In this document: positions 1 to 9,002 of the stretch, piece after piece
How the letters are laid out: each line of letters begins with the position of its first letter
Position numbering within the stretch: position 1 is the first letter of the stretch
Assembly (NCBI RefSeq): GCF_900100945.1
Contig: NZ_FNCG01000001.1
Span: forward strand, 496,001 to 560,000
DNA: 64,000 bases
Direction of reading: 5' to 3'
Source: Mucilaginibacter gossypii
GTDB lineage: Bacteria; Bacteroidota; Bacteroidia; Sphingobacteriales; Sphingobacteriaceae
Program-made: the position numbers and the translations under genes
Notes under the pieces: generated by a model
Told to the model about the DNA's origin: nothing
Seen by the model: only the letters and a program-made list of their open reading frames with translations
Databases searched by the model: none

Positions 1-94
1 GCGGGCCTCTGCGCACGAGTCTTCGACAGGCTCAGACTGACAGGCCCTCTTTGTTATTTCACCTTCAGAGGCCCCGGATTTAAGTTACTTAGCA
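1..94 (+). repeat. Dispersed 94-bp intergenic repeat, copy A
   Basis: This stretch aligns over its full length, in the same orientation and at roughly 80 percent identity by eye, with 59620-59713. The core shared words are gagtcttcgaca and tcagactgacaggcc. No open frame in it looks coding. It lies downstream of the cysteine desulfurase gene. Intergenic repeats with a cttcgacaggctcag core are common in genomes of this group, so this is probably a multi-copy non-coding element. The left end may run beyond the window. Confidence 0.7.
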
Positions 95-110
95 TGCCCC
101 TGCCAAAGTA

Positions 111-143
111 AAACGCCTTAAGAACCAAGTTCTTAAGGCGTTT
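111..143 (-). terminator. Hairpin terminator of the cysteine desulfurase gene
   Basis: A perfect 15-bp inverted repeat with a 3-base loop starts 20 bases past the stop codon of the gene at 164-1300. The stem ends in an A/T run, so the transcript reads into a short U run at the 3' arm. It fits a Rho-independent terminator. Confidence 0.75.
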
Positions 144-163
144 ATATTAGCGTATTTTCAAGC

Positions 164-1300
164 TTATACATTCACAGCACAAAGCTCACGAACTTTGGCT
201 ACTACAAAATCAACTTCTTCTTTTGTATTATACTTTGAGAACGAGAAACGTACCGATGGCCGTGAAGAGCTGGCTCCGATAGCAGTTAACACGTGCGAAC
301 CAATATCGCTACCCGAACTGCAGGCGCTGCCACCCGAAGCGGAGATCCCGGCAATATCAAGGTTAAACAGCAACATATCGCTCATTTCCATCTCAGGGAA
401 GGCCACGTTCAATACTGTATATAAACTTTTGTCAGGGGCGGTTTCTCCGTTAAAATTTACGCCCGGTACGTTGGCTATCAGTTGCTCCATCATGTATGAT
501 TTTAAGCCCTGAATGTGGTTTTGGTGCTGTTCCATTTCGCCGTAAGCAAGTTCAAGCGCTTTGGCCAAACCAACTATGCCGTAAATATTTTCGGTACCGC
601 CACGCATATTGCGTTCCTGGGCACCACCGTAAATAAAAGGTTTTATTTTGATTTTATGATTGATATGCAGGAAACCCACTCCCTTAGGCCCATGCAATTT
701 ATGGCCGGCACATACCACAAAATGAGCTTTAAGCTTGCTCAGGTCATGCTGGTAATGGCCCATGGTTTGCACAGTATCACAATGATAAATGGCATTGTAT
801 GCTTCGCACAGGTCACCAATACGTTCCATGTCCGATAGGGTGCCTATTTCGTTATTGGCATGCATTAATGAAACAAAACTGCGTTCATTTTCTTTCAATA
901 ATGTTTCCAGATGATCATAATCAATAACACCCTTGCTGTCTATATTTACCAGGCTCAATTTAATAATGCCCGATTTTTCCATTGCTTCCAGCGTGTGGAG
1001 CACTGCGTGATGCTCGGTGGGGCTGGTGATAGCATGGGTAATTTTGTGATCAATGATCCCACACCTGATAGCCGTGTTATCGGCCTCCGTACCGCTTGAT
1101 GTAAAAAAGATTTCGGCGGGCGAGGTGTGCAGTAAACCGGCAATCGTTTTCCGCGAACGCTCAATTAAAGTACGGGCTTCCCGGCCGTGGGCATGTATTG
1201 ACGACGGATTACCAAACTGGCTTTCCATCACCTTATACATCTCCTTCATCACATCCGGATCAAGCGGCGTAGTGGCGGCATTATCAAAATAAACGCGCAT
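164..1300 (-). CDS. Cysteine desulfurase (NifS/IscS family)
   Basis: PLP enzyme that takes sulfur from cysteine for Fe-S clusters and thiolated cofactors, in the cytoplasm. Of 378 residues, the usual family length, the following are visible: the N-terminal YFDNAATTP, SGTEADN at 69-75, His97, the PLP lysine in AGHKLHGPKG (Lys201) and the persulfide cysteine in SGGSACSSGS (Cys327). The long SACSSG loop is of the group I NifS/IscS type rather than the SufS type. No iscU, sufBCD or scaffold gene is adjacent, so which pathway it serves (Fe-S clusters or tRNA thiolation) cannot be told. The ATG is at 1300; a terminator follows the stop. Confidence 0.93.
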   Translation of the reverse strand: MRVYFDNAATTPLDPDVMKEMYKVMESQFGNPSSIHAHGREARTLIERSRKTIAGLLHTSPAEIFFTSSGTEADNTAIRCGIIDHKITHAITSPTEHHAVLHTLEAMEKSGIIKLSLVNIDSKGVIDYDHLETLLKENERSFVSLMHANNEIGTLSDMERIGDLCEAYNAIYHCDTVQTMGHYQHDLSKLKAHFVVCAGHKLHGPKGVGFLHINHKIKIKPFIYGGAQERNMRGGTENIYGIVGLAKALELAYGEMEQHQNHIQGLKSYMMEQLIANVPGVNFNGETAPDKSLYTVLNVAFPEMEMSDMLLFNLDIAGISASGGSACSSGSDIGSHVLTAIGASSSRPSVRFSFSKYNTKEEVDFVVAKVRELCAVNV

Positions 1301-1370
1301 TTTTTTTAAATTTATAAATTAATGGATCAGTAACTTCAAAAACACATGCCCGGTAATTATATATAAGCAA

Positions 1371-1398
1371 GCAACCAACGGTATTTACCGCCGGTTGC
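1371..1398 (-). terminator. Possible terminator hairpin after the phosphohexose mutase
   Basis: Outer arms GCAACC/GGTTGC enclose a second paired segment CGGT/ACCG with a symmetric two-base internal loop. It sits 25 bases after the mutase stop codon. There is no clean U run on the minus strand, so a weak terminator or an mRNA 3'-end structure are both possible. Confidence 0.4.
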
Positions 1399-1422
1399 CT
1401 GCTATTTTTAATACCAGTAAAA

Positions 1423-2814
1423 TTAACCTTTCAGTTGTAAGATCTCCTTAATATCGATGATGATCTTATTGGCCAAACCGTTTGCCACGGTTTCAGAATT
1501 ACCTTCAGAGTAGATCCTGATAATGGGTTCGGTGTTTGACCTCCGCAAATGTACCCATTCTTTATCAAATTCTATTTTCAGGCCATCAATTGTTGAGTGG
1601 GGCTGCTTGATGTATTTTTCTTCAACTTTCGCCAAAAGGGCGTCTATGTCCATTTCGGGTGTTAACGTTATCTTATTTTTTGAAATAAAATAACCCGGAT
1701 ATGACGCACGCAAACTCGAAACCGATTTACCATATTTAGCCAGATGAGTTAAAAACAACGCGATACCGACTAAAGCGTCACGGCCATAATGTAACTCAGG
1801 GTAAATAACCCCGCCATTACCTTCGCCGCCAATAACAGCGTTAACTTCTTTCATTTTGTTAACCACGTTAACCTCCCCAACCGCAGCCGCATGGTATTCG
1901 CCGCCTGCTTTTTCAGTTACGTCGCGCAGCGCACGGGTTGATGACAGGTTAGATACTGTATTGCCCACATTGTTTTTCAAAACATAATCGGCTACGGCAA
2001 CCAGCGTATATTCTTCGCCAAACATGTTACCATCTTCGCAAACAAAGCAAAGGCGGTCTACATCCGGATCAACAGCAATACCCAAATCGGCACGTTTACC
2101 CACAACCTCTTTTGATAAAGCTATCAGGTTTTCAGGAAGCGGCTCGGGATTATGCGGAAAATTGCCATCCGGCTCACAATACAGTTCGTGAACGGTTTCA
2201 ACGCCTAAAGCTTTCAGCAAGGCCGGTACAAAAATACCGCCTGTTGAGTTAACACAATCTATTACCACTTTAAAGTTGGCTTTCTTTATAGCCTCAACAT
2301 CAACCAGCGGCAAGGCCAGTACAAGGTCGATGTGTTTTTGAAGCCAGGTATCATCATGAGTAACTTTACCCAAATCGTTTACATCGGCATAATTAAAGTC
2401 GCTGTATTCGGCAATTGTTAGCACTTCCTTGCCATCGGCATCACTGATGAACTCGCCGTTTGCATTGAGCAGTTTAAGGGCGTTCCATTGTTTTGGGTTG
2501 TGGCTCGCGGTTAGGATGATTCCACCTGCTGCCTGCTCACCCGTAACGGCAACCTCAACAGTCGGTGTAGTTGATAAACCAAGATCAATAACATCAATCC
2601 CCAAACCCTGCAGTGTGCCAATAACAAGATTGTTCACCATAGCACCCGATAAACGGGCATCACGGCCTACTACAATCTTTTTAATCCCCGATTTTTTTAC
2701 AGCCCATGATCCGTAGGCCGAAGTGAATTTTACAATATCAAGCGGTGTTAAACCATCGCCAACAGCACCGCCTATGGTGCCGCGTATTCCTGAAATAGAT
2801 TTTATTAATGTCAA
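1423..2814 (-). CDS. glmM: Phosphoglucosamine mutase / phosphohexose mutase
   Basis: Alpha-D-phosphohexomutase superfamily, 463 residues. The phosphoserine active-site loop TASHNP is at 102-107 (Ser104), the metal-binding loop DPDVDR at 249-254, the sugar-binding GEGNGG at 330-335, and the C-terminal phosphate-binding RRSNTEP at 424-430. In Bacteroidota this single-copy type usually converts glucosamine-6-phosphate to glucosamine-1-phosphate for peptidoglycan and LPS precursors, but phosphomannomutase or phosphoglucomutase activity cannot be excluded from sequence, so the symbol is a best guess. It is transcribed away from the divergent PAP2 gene at 3079. Confidence 0.88.
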   Translation of the reverse strand: MTLIKSISGIRGTIGGAVGDGLTPLDIVKFTSAYGSWAVKKSGIKKIVVGRDARLSGAMVNNLVIGTLQGLGIDVIDLGLSTTPTVEVAVTGEQAAGGIILTASHNPKQWNALKLLNANGEFISDADGKEVLTIAEYSDFNYADVNDLGKVTHDDTWLQKHIDLVLALPLVDVEAIKKANFKVVIDCVNSTGGIFVPALLKALGVETVHELYCEPDGNFPHNPEPLPENLIALSKEVVGKRADLGIAVDPDVDRLCFVCEDGNMFGEEYTLVAVADYVLKNNVGNTVSNLSSTRALRDVTEKAGGEYHAAAVGEVNVVNKMKEVNAVIGGEGNGGVIYPELHYGRDALVGIALFLTHLAKYGKSVSSLRASYPGYFISKNKITLTPEMDIDALLAKVEEKYIKQPHSTIDGLKIEFDKEWVHLRRSNTEPIIRIYSEGNSETVANGLANKIIIDIKEILQLKG

Positions 2815-3008
2815 AATGCGAAGTTTTTGGTGTGGTAAAAGTAAAAAATATAAGCTACAAATGATATTGTTTTAAGGATTTACGCAAACGCTTGCATATA
2901 AGGTTACGGTTAATTTATTGTTTTTAATACGGTGCAGGGTGGTTTTAATTGTCATCCCTGCGCATTATTTTATGCTTAACGGGATAATGCTGCTGCTAAG
3001 TATTAAAA

Positions 3009-3042
3009 TTTGAAGGTTTTTTTAAGCTATTTGATAACTTTG
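3009..3042 (+). promoter_or_regulatory. Bacteroidota-type promoter for the PAP2-ZIP pair
   Basis: A -33 TTTG at 3009-3012 and an exact -7 TAACTTTG at 3035-3042 are separated by 22 bases, matching the TTG/TAnnTTTG pattern of this phylum. The start would fall near 3047, giving a leader of about 32 bases before the ATG at 3079. Confidence 0.6.
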
Positions 3043-3078
3043 GAAATTACAGCAAACAAACACCTATAGTAAAAAACA

Positions 3079-3642
3079 ATGCCCGACTATCTTTTAAACC
3101 TCGACCGGCATTTATTTTATTTCATTAATCATGACTTGTCCAATTCGTTTTTCGACTGGATCATGCCCTTGTTACGTAACCCCAAATTCTGGATCCCGCT
3201 GTATATTTTCATCATTGTTTTTTGTTTATGGCGATATAAAAAAACAGGCGCTATTATTATAATGCTGCTGGCGGCATCGGCAGGCGTTGCTGATTTCACC
3301 AGTGGAGTTATTATCAAGCACAATATTCAGCGGCTTCGCCCTTGCCGTGATCCGGTTGTATCTGCAACTGATATCAGCCGTGTGCCTTGTGGTAGCGGGT
3401 ACAGTTTTCCATCAACCCACGCCACCGATCATTTTGCCATGGCGATATTCCTTGGCTTTGTGTTTTTCAGAAAATGGAGGTGGGTATGGCTTTGGGCGAT
3501 ACTTTGGGCAGGCAGCATTTGCTTTGCACAGGTATACGTGGGGGTTCATTTCCCGGTAGATGTATTGTGCGGCGCTTTATATGGGGCCTTTGTTGGATGG
3601 CTGTTTTCATTATTGTTTAAAAAATTACAACCTGCCTTTTAA
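3079..3642 (+). CDS. PAP2-family membrane phosphatase
   Basis: Integral membrane lipid phosphatase of the PAP2 superfamily, 187 residues with about five membrane segments. The three signature blocks are present: KHNIQRLRP (Lys80 to Pro88), PSTH at 111-114 in place of the usual PSGH, and VGVHFPVDV (His157, Asp161). In the third block the usual SR before the histidine is replaced by QVYVGVH, which is seen in several bacterial relatives. Likely substrates are undecaprenyl-pyrophosphate or phosphatidyl lipids, handled on the periplasmic face. Its stop codon overlaps the ATG of the ZIP gene (TAATG), so the two are translationally coupled. Confidence 0.88.
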   Translation: MPDYLLNLDRHLFYFINHDLSNSFFDWIMPLLRNPKFWIPLYIFIIVFCLWRYKKTGAIIIMLLAASAGVADFTSGVIIKHNIQRLRPCRDPVVSATDISRVPCGSGYSFPSTHATDHFAMAIFLGFVFFRKWRWVWLWAILWAGSICFAQVYVGVHFPVDVLCGALYGAFVGWLFSLLFKKLQPAF

Positions 3643-4358
3643 TGGGATATTGGAAAATTCTGCTGCTTTTTTTTGCCGCCTTTTTTGGCGGTACTTCTGT
3701 ATTTTTATTTAAGGGCGATAACCATAAAACGCTGAAACTGGTACTGTCGTTTAGTGGAGCTTACCTGTTTGGTATTACCGTTTTGCACCTGATTCCTGAT
3801 GCCTATCATGGTAATGATAACTATGTTGGCGTATTCATCTTGGTCGGCTTCCTGTTCCAGATTGTGCTTGAACAATTTTCGGACGGGATTGAGCACGGCC
3901 ACATGCACAAACACCCGCATGATCTGGCCGTTTTCCCGATTGGTATCATGGCAAGCCTTTGCCTGCACGCTTTTTTGGAGGGAATGCCGCTTGCCCAGGG
4001 CAATCAGGATCAATTAGCTTACGGCATTGCCTTACACCATATCCCGGCAGCCTTCGCGTTGGCTACAGTGTTGCTCACTAACAAACAAGGTAAAAACAAA
4101 ACCATACTTTTTGTGGCGGTATTCGCGGTAATGGCGCCGGCAGGTTATTTTTTCAGCGATGCGTTAAGCAGCGGAAACATTGGTAACCTGCAGCATTATT
4201 TTAACAGGATCATGGGGGTTGTTATCGGCATCTTCCTGCATATCTCCACTACCATCCTCTTTGAATCGAGTGCTGATCACCGTTTCAATATGCGTAAAAT
4301 GATGGCAGTATTAGCTGGTGTAGCCATTGCGCTGCTGGGTTTTTTGAAGGAGTTGTAG
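3642..4358 (+). CDS. ZIP-family metal transporter
   Basis: 238-residue membrane protein of the ZIP (zinc/iron permease) family, which brings divalent metals into the cytoplasm. Seven to eight hydrophobic segments are visible. A histidine-rich loop with HGHMHKHPH lies at 85-93. The metal-path helices carry LHAFLEGMPL (His109, Glu113) and ALHHIPAAFA (His132, His133). The start overlaps the PAP2 stop by one base (TAATG). The gene runs convergently toward the S9 peptidase, with only 47 bases between stops and no clear hairpin there. Confidence 0.85.
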   Translation: MGYWKILLLFFAAFFGGTSVFLFKGDNHKTLKLVLSFSGAYLFGITVLHLIPDAYHGNDNYVGVFILVGFLFQIVLEQFSDGIEHGHMHKHPHDLAVFPIGIMASLCLHAFLEGMPLAQGNQDQLAYGIALHHIPAAFALATVLLTNKQGKNKTILFVAVFAVMAPAGYFFSDALSSGNIGNLQHYFNRIMGVVIGIFLHISTTILFESSADHRFNMRKMMAVLAGVAIALLGFLKEL

Positions 4359-4405
4359 ATTATTAATCCTATTACTTTATGTAAAATAATTTCTATATAA
4401 AGTTT

Positions 4406-7216
4406 TTATTTTTCCAGCTCCAGGCCCCAGTCTTTCCCTTTATCAACTGCAGGTACTCCCTTATCCATCCAAACCGGCATTGGCGCGCCTTTTAAAAAGT
4501 GATCGAAGAATTGCTGCTCACGTATAGTAATGTCTTTGCGGTTTTGGCGCAGTACCAGGTTATGAGCCTCGCCATTGTATTGCAGTAACCAAACAGGTTT
4601 ACCTAAACGGCGTAAAGCTGTAAACATTTCAATCCCCTGGTACCAGGGCACAGCGCCATCGGCATCGTTACTCATGATCATTACCGGTGTTTTTACTTTG
4701 GGCAACTGGAACAAGGGCGAGTTTTCGATATACAGCTCAGGCTTTTCCCAAAGCGTGGCGCCAATGCGGCTTTGTGATTTTTCGTACTGAAACTGCCTGT
4801 TCAGGCCCGATTCCCAGCGGATCCCCCCATAGGCCGAAGTCATGTTGGCAACAGGCGCGCCTGCCCAGGCTGCGGCATACATATTGGTTTGGGTAATGAG
4901 GTAAGCCACCTGGTAACCGCCCCAGCTTTGGCCTTGTAAGCCAATATGTGCAGCATCAACCCATGTGTGTTTCTTTAAAGCCTCAACACCCGAATTTACA
5001 AACTCGACCGCAGATGCCCCCGGATGGCCGGTTTGATAGCTGATATCAGGTGCGAACACAAGATAACCGTTGCTCACAAAAAATGAGATAGGCAGGCGGG
5101 AAGGGGTAGGAGCAGGTGCTATATAGTTAAAAAGCCCGTCCGAAAGTCTCTCATAAAAATAAACTATCATCGGGTACTTTTTGGCCGGGTCAAAGTCTTC
5201 AGGCTTATACAAGATGCCTTGCGACTGATAGCCTTTAGGTGTCGTCCACCTCACAAGCTCGGCAGTGCCCCAGTTATATTCACTTTGCTGCGGGTTGATA
5301 TTGCTTAGCTTGATCTCCTTTTTTAAATCGTATGAAAAGTATAAGTCAGGCGATTGTTTATAGCTTGCCTTGGTGTAGATGTAAGCATCGGCGTTTTTAG
5401 CTTTCAGCAGGTTATCATAACTCATTGGGGCCATGGTCACTTTCTCAGGCAGGTTGTTAGCCTCAGGAAACTTCCTGAAATATCCCCATTGTTTGGTTTC
5501 TTCGTTTTGGGTTAACAGCCACATCGGCTCTTTCAGTGGGATGAATTTTTGCTCCGGGTCAGTTTGATCATACCTCATGATCAGTTTGTTTTTGCGCCCG
5601 ATGCCTTTGGTAAAGTTAAACGCGTCGCCCGTTGCCGGGTCAAAACGCCATATGTCGTACCGGTCATAAATAAATACCGCCTTGTCTCCTGCTAACCAGC
5701 CGGCCATACCATAGGCCGAAGCATACCCTGGCACATCGTTCAGTTCGTCGCCCATTTTGGTGCCGGTTGCTTTGCTCAGGTTTATTTTTTGCCCTGTTGC
5801 AATGGTATAACAGTACCATGCCTGATCTTTAACATCAAACCACAGCACATAATTGCCCTGCGGAGAGACATAATAACGGCCCAAAGAGGCATTAATAAAC
5901 CTGTGATTGCCGCTCCGGGTATCAATTAAAATGGCTTGTTGCCGGGTACTTCCTTCCCACTGGGCCGATACGCGTGCGCCGGTATCCGTAAGTCCTAAAA
6001 CATAGCGGGCATCTTTATTTTCGGCAGTTAATATTTCTGGGATGGCCTTGTTACCTAATTGAACAGTTTTGGCGTTCGTTTCTTCAGGTTTTATCACAGC
6101 AAGATAGCTACGCTTTAGGTCGGTTTGCAGGTTTTTGAGCTGCTGGGGTTGCAGATAATCATCTTTGTAGTTCCAGATATCCAGTTTGGCTACCTCAAAA
6201 TCAACCAGGGTGGTATCGGCAGGTTTGGGGATAGGCGCAGTGCCAAAGAAAAGGCTATTGCCGCTTTTGCTAAAGCTCACTTTGCCATCGCCACTTACCG
6301 CCCAGTTATTGGATATGCCTGCAGTTCCGGCAGCGGCAATAACTTCCGCGCTATCTTTTGCCGTGTTGTAGTAATAAAGCTTAAAAGGTTTTACCAGTGC
6401 CTTTTCCGGATTTTTTTCGGCAGTAAAAGCTACCTGGCGCCCGGCATCATCAATGCTGATGTTACGGTAATTACCCCTGCCGGTGCTTAATTGTTTAACC
6501 GTGTTTTTTTCCGAATCAAATAAATACAGACCAGATACAGTCTCTTTTTGTTTAGCCGGCGCTGTTACAGCAAACGCAATCCATTTTCCATTTTTACTGA
6601 CCTGGTATTCGGTAACATATTTAAAAGAGCGTTCGGCGGCGGTTTTTAACTTTTTAATAGTTAAATCTGCACCTTCATGTGTAGGCGGGGCTACAGTTGC
6701 AGCTACCGCTTTTTTTGTGGTATCGCCTGATGCAGGTTTTTTAAGCGTATCGGCTGTTGCGAGGTAAGCAATAATAGCCGCATCTTCGGCTATTTTAAAT
6801 GAACGGATGGCCGGGACTTTCCTTACGGATGATGATCCTAAAGTAATTATACCTAAAGTATCTTTAGGGAAATCCGATTGTTTTTTCTTCTTTATTTTGG
6901 CCTGCCTGGTATCCTTATAAAACGGACGGATAAGGCATACAGCAAATTTTGAATCGCTGCTTATCTTAATTGTGTCAGCTCTCGGAATTTTTACCAAAGT
7001 AGCGTTCCTGGCGTCTTTTATAATCAGTTCAGCATCGCCCTGCTGCGGCTTTATGACATAACCTATCCATTTACCATCATTGCTGATGCGTTGCCCTGCT
7101 ATACTTTGCCATCCGTCAAACACAGTATGATCTAAAGGTTTTTTAGCTGTTTTTTGAGCAGATACATGAAACCCAATAGCTAATAACAGGCAGGCTGATA
7201 GTAAAAGTTTACGCAT
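4406..7216 (-). CDS. Secreted S9-family prolyl oligopeptidase
   Basis: 936-residue serine peptidase with an N-terminal signal peptide (lysine-arginine start, hydrophobic core, cleavage near HVSAQ at about 20), so probably periplasmic or outer-membrane associated. The first ~640 residues form the beta-propeller-like region; the last ~260 are the alpha/beta-hydrolase. The catalytic triad is visible as GQSWGG (Ser764), DADGAVP (Asp853) and GEAHNL (His885). The likely role is cleavage of short peptides during scavenging. A KKPASGDTTKK linker near 160 is low complexity. It is a single-gene unit with a possible promoter at 7230-7237. Confidence 0.92.
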   Translation of the reverse strand: MRKLLLSACLLLAIGFHVSAQKTAKKPLDHTVFDGWQSIAGQRISNDGKWIGYVIKPQQGDAELIIKDARNATLVKIPRADTIKISSDSKFAVCLIRPFYKDTRQAKIKKKKQSDFPKDTLGIITLGSSSVRKVPAIRSFKIAEDAAIIAYLATADTLKKPASGDTTKKAVAATVAPPTHEGADLTIKKLKTAAERSFKYVTEYQVSKNGKWIAFAVTAPAKQKETVSGLYLFDSEKNTVKQLSTGRGNYRNISIDDAGRQVAFTAEKNPEKALVKPFKLYYYNTAKDSAEVIAAAGTAGISNNWAVSGDGKVSFSKSGNSLFFGTAPIPKPADTTLVDFEVAKLDIWNYKDDYLQPQQLKNLQTDLKRSYLAVIKPEETNAKTVQLGNKAIPEILTAENKDARYVLGLTDTGARVSAQWEGSTRQQAILIDTRSGNHRFINASLGRYYVSPQGNYVLWFDVKDQAWYCYTIATGQKINLSKATGTKMGDELNDVPGYASAYGMAGWLAGDKAVFIYDRYDIWRFDPATGDAFNFTKGIGRKNKLIMRYDQTDPEQKFIPLKEPMWLLTQNEETKQWGYFRKFPEANNLPEKVTMAPMSYDNLLKAKNADAYIYTKASYKQSPDLYFSYDLKKEIKLSNINPQQSEYNWGTAELVRWTTPKGYQSQGILYKPEDFDPAKKYPMIVYFYERLSDGLFNYIAPAPTPSRLPISFFVSNGYLVFAPDISYQTGHPGASAVEFVNSGVEALKKHTWVDAAHIGLQGQSWGGYQVAYLITQTNMYAAAWAGAPVANMTSAYGGIRWESGLNRQFQYEKSQSRIGATLWEKPELYIENSPLFQLPKVKTPVMIMSNDADGAVPWYQGIEMFTALRRLGKPVWLLQYNGEAHNLVLRQNRKDITIREQQFFDHFLKGAPMPVWMDKGVPAVDKGKDWGLELEK

Positions 7217-7229
7217 ACAGGAAAGATGT

Positions 7230-7237
7230 CAAACCTA
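7230..7237 (-). promoter_or_regulatory. Possible -7 box for the S9 peptidase
   Basis: On the minus strand TAGGTTTG matches TAnnTTTG exactly and would place the transcript start about nine bases before the ATG at 7216. No convincing TTG lies 17-23 bases upstream, so support is partial. Confidence 0.35.
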
Positions 7238-7290
7238 AATATGCTGAAAACTTATGGTTAAAAGAAATTAGTTACTGTAAAGTTACAATT

Positions 7291-7414
7291 GAGGTGAAAG
7301 GTGAAAGGTGAAAGGTGAAAGGTGAAAGGTGAAAGGTGAAAGGTGAAAGGTGAAAGGAATTATGTTAAATAACCAAAAACAACCTTTGGCCTTTTAGCTT
7401 TCGCCTTTCACCTC
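7291..7414. repeat. Nine GGTGAAA tandem repeats with an inverted partner
   Basis: Nine exact head-to-tail copies of GGTGAAA occupy 7293-7355. At 7404-7414 the word cctttcacctc is the exact reverse complement of 7291-7301, so the array can fold onto this distal arm. The unit lies between the aspartokinase stop (7431) and the S9 peptidase start and is outside both frames. Perfect identity among units points to recent slippage expansion. Confidence 0.85.
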
Positions 7415-7430
7415 AAAAACACCTCAAAAA

Positions 7431-8807
7431 TTAGCACATTGCTTTATTCAAAGCGCGGATCGCCTCATCGAAATCTTCGCGGGCTATCAAAAACTGGATA
7501 TTGACCATTCTTAGTGCAAAGCCACAGCTTTTGATATTGATCCCTTTTTGGGCCAATGCTGTTGCGGATTTGGCAAGTAAACCCGGCTGATCCATGTTGG
7601 AGCCTATCAGGCAAACCATCGCCATTTTTTCAACAGCAACTTTTTCGTAATTATCTTCCAGTTCGCCAATCAGTTTTTTATTGTAGTCCTTCTCCCATAT
7701 CACTATAGAAATGCTGTTAGCGCTGGTGGCTTTGAAGCTATAGCTAACGCCAAACTTGTAAAACAACTGCATGATATGAAAATCGGTACCTACGTTACCA
7801 ACCATTGAGGGATCGTAAATATCGATCATGATCACCTTATCGGTGCCGGTGATAACCTCAACACGCTTTTTATCACAAATATATTCGCGGGTAATCAGAG
7901 TACCCGGGTGTTCCGGTTGAAAGGTGTTTTTGATCCGCAGGTCGATATCATTTATTTCCAGCGGTTTTGACGCTTTTGGGTGGATAGCTTCCATGCCCAC
8001 GTCGGCCAGCTGATCGGCAACATCATAGTTGGTGTTACCTACCGGAAAACAGTTTTCAACGCCAACCAGTTGAGGGTCGGCAGTGCAAAGGTGGTATTCT
8101 TTATGGATGATGGCTTCCTGTGGTTGTACAGCCACGGCAATTTTACTGAAAGTAACTTCCGAATAGCCGCGGTCGAACTCGCGCATAATACCTTCCGTGC
8201 CTTTGGCGTAGCCGGTAACAACGGTAATGGTTTTTGAAAAATCAATATGGGCAAGGTCTTTCTTAATGCGTTGATCAATGGTTAATGCACGGTGGTCATG
8301 AAAACCGCTCAGGTCAACCAAAGTAGCATTGATACCCATATTTTGCAGGATATTGGTAAAGTTAAATGCCGAATGGCTTTCACCTATAGATGCCAGGATC
8401 TCTCTCGCAGCCTGTAAAATGCCTTCTTTACCTACATACCCTGATGCCAGAATATTAGCCAGGTTCTCCAGATAGGTTTGAGCATCGTTGATCCTTGTTT
8501 CAATGTACTTATCGGCTTCGGCTATATTCAAGCCAAGGGCTTCATAAGTTTTATTGATCTGCTTTAAACGCGTAATTAATTGTTTTAACGGCGTATGGAA
8601 GTCCTTATAATTGGCAAGCTTGTGATATACGCCCGGCGCGCCTGTCTTTTTGTTTTCGAGCAGGAGGTTGGTTACCCCCGAAAATGCCGATACTACAAAT
8701 ATGCGGTTGTAAAGTTGTTCCCCGCTGCGTTCAAACAGGATAATGTTTTTTATCACATCACCCAAAGCGGTCATGGATGTACCGCCAATTTTTTCTACTG
8801 TTAACAT
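7431..8807 (-). CDS. Aspartate kinase, ectoine-cluster-like subgroup
   Basis: Phosphorylates aspartate at the head of the Lys/Thr/Met pathway. 458 residues: kinase domain from VEKIGGTSM (4-12) to about 300, then two ACT-like regulatory segments (VITGTDKVIMIDIYD and AMVCLIGSNM). The start, the EKKTGAPGVY-like stretch (ENKKTGAPGVY) and FDRGYSEVTFSKIA, where most aspartokinases have GRGGSDTSA, resemble the subgroup found in ectoine clusters (Ask_Ect). No ectA, ectB or ectC is in the window. It lies downstream of argB-proC on the same strand with a 195-base gap, so it may have its own promoter. Function is secure; the subgroup is from memory of the family. Confidence 0.85.
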   Translation of the reverse strand: MLTVEKIGGTSMTALGDVIKNIILFERSGEQLYNRIFVVSAFSGVTNLLLENKKTGAPGVYHKLANYKDFHTPLKQLITRLKQINKTYEALGLNIAEADKYIETRINDAQTYLENLANILASGYVGKEGILQAAREILASIGESHSAFNFTNILQNMGINATLVDLSGFHDHRALTIDQRIKKDLAHIDFSKTITVVTGYAKGTEGIMREFDRGYSEVTFSKIAVAVQPQEAIIHKEYHLCTADPQLVGVENCFPVGNTNYDVADQLADVGMEAIHPKASKPLEINDIDLRIKNTFQPEHPGTLITREYICDKKRVEVITGTDKVIMIDIYDPSMVGNVGTDFHIMQLFYKFGVSYSFKATSANSISIVIWEKDYNKKLIGELEDNYEKVAVEKMAMVCLIGSNMDQPGLLAKSATALAQKGINIKSCGFALRMVNIQFLIAREDFDEAIRALNKAMC

Positions 8808-9002
8808 TTTATATTGAAAAGATCAGCAGTCAAATACCATAACCATATCAATTGTTGTAGCTATTTATTAATTGGTTGAATGTAAATAGCTTGTATCTGA
8901 ACTGCTTTTTTTAAAATAACTCATTTTGATATACGCTATCAAAACGATTGAAATATAATGATTAAAAGCTTTAAACCTTCGGCATTAAGCTTTCTGCTTA
9001 AA

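Noticed and set aside
8924..8944. TTTTGATA/TATCAAAA inverted repeat between proC and the aspartokinase
   Set aside because: Eight A/T-rich pairs with no U run; too weak to call either a terminator or an operator.
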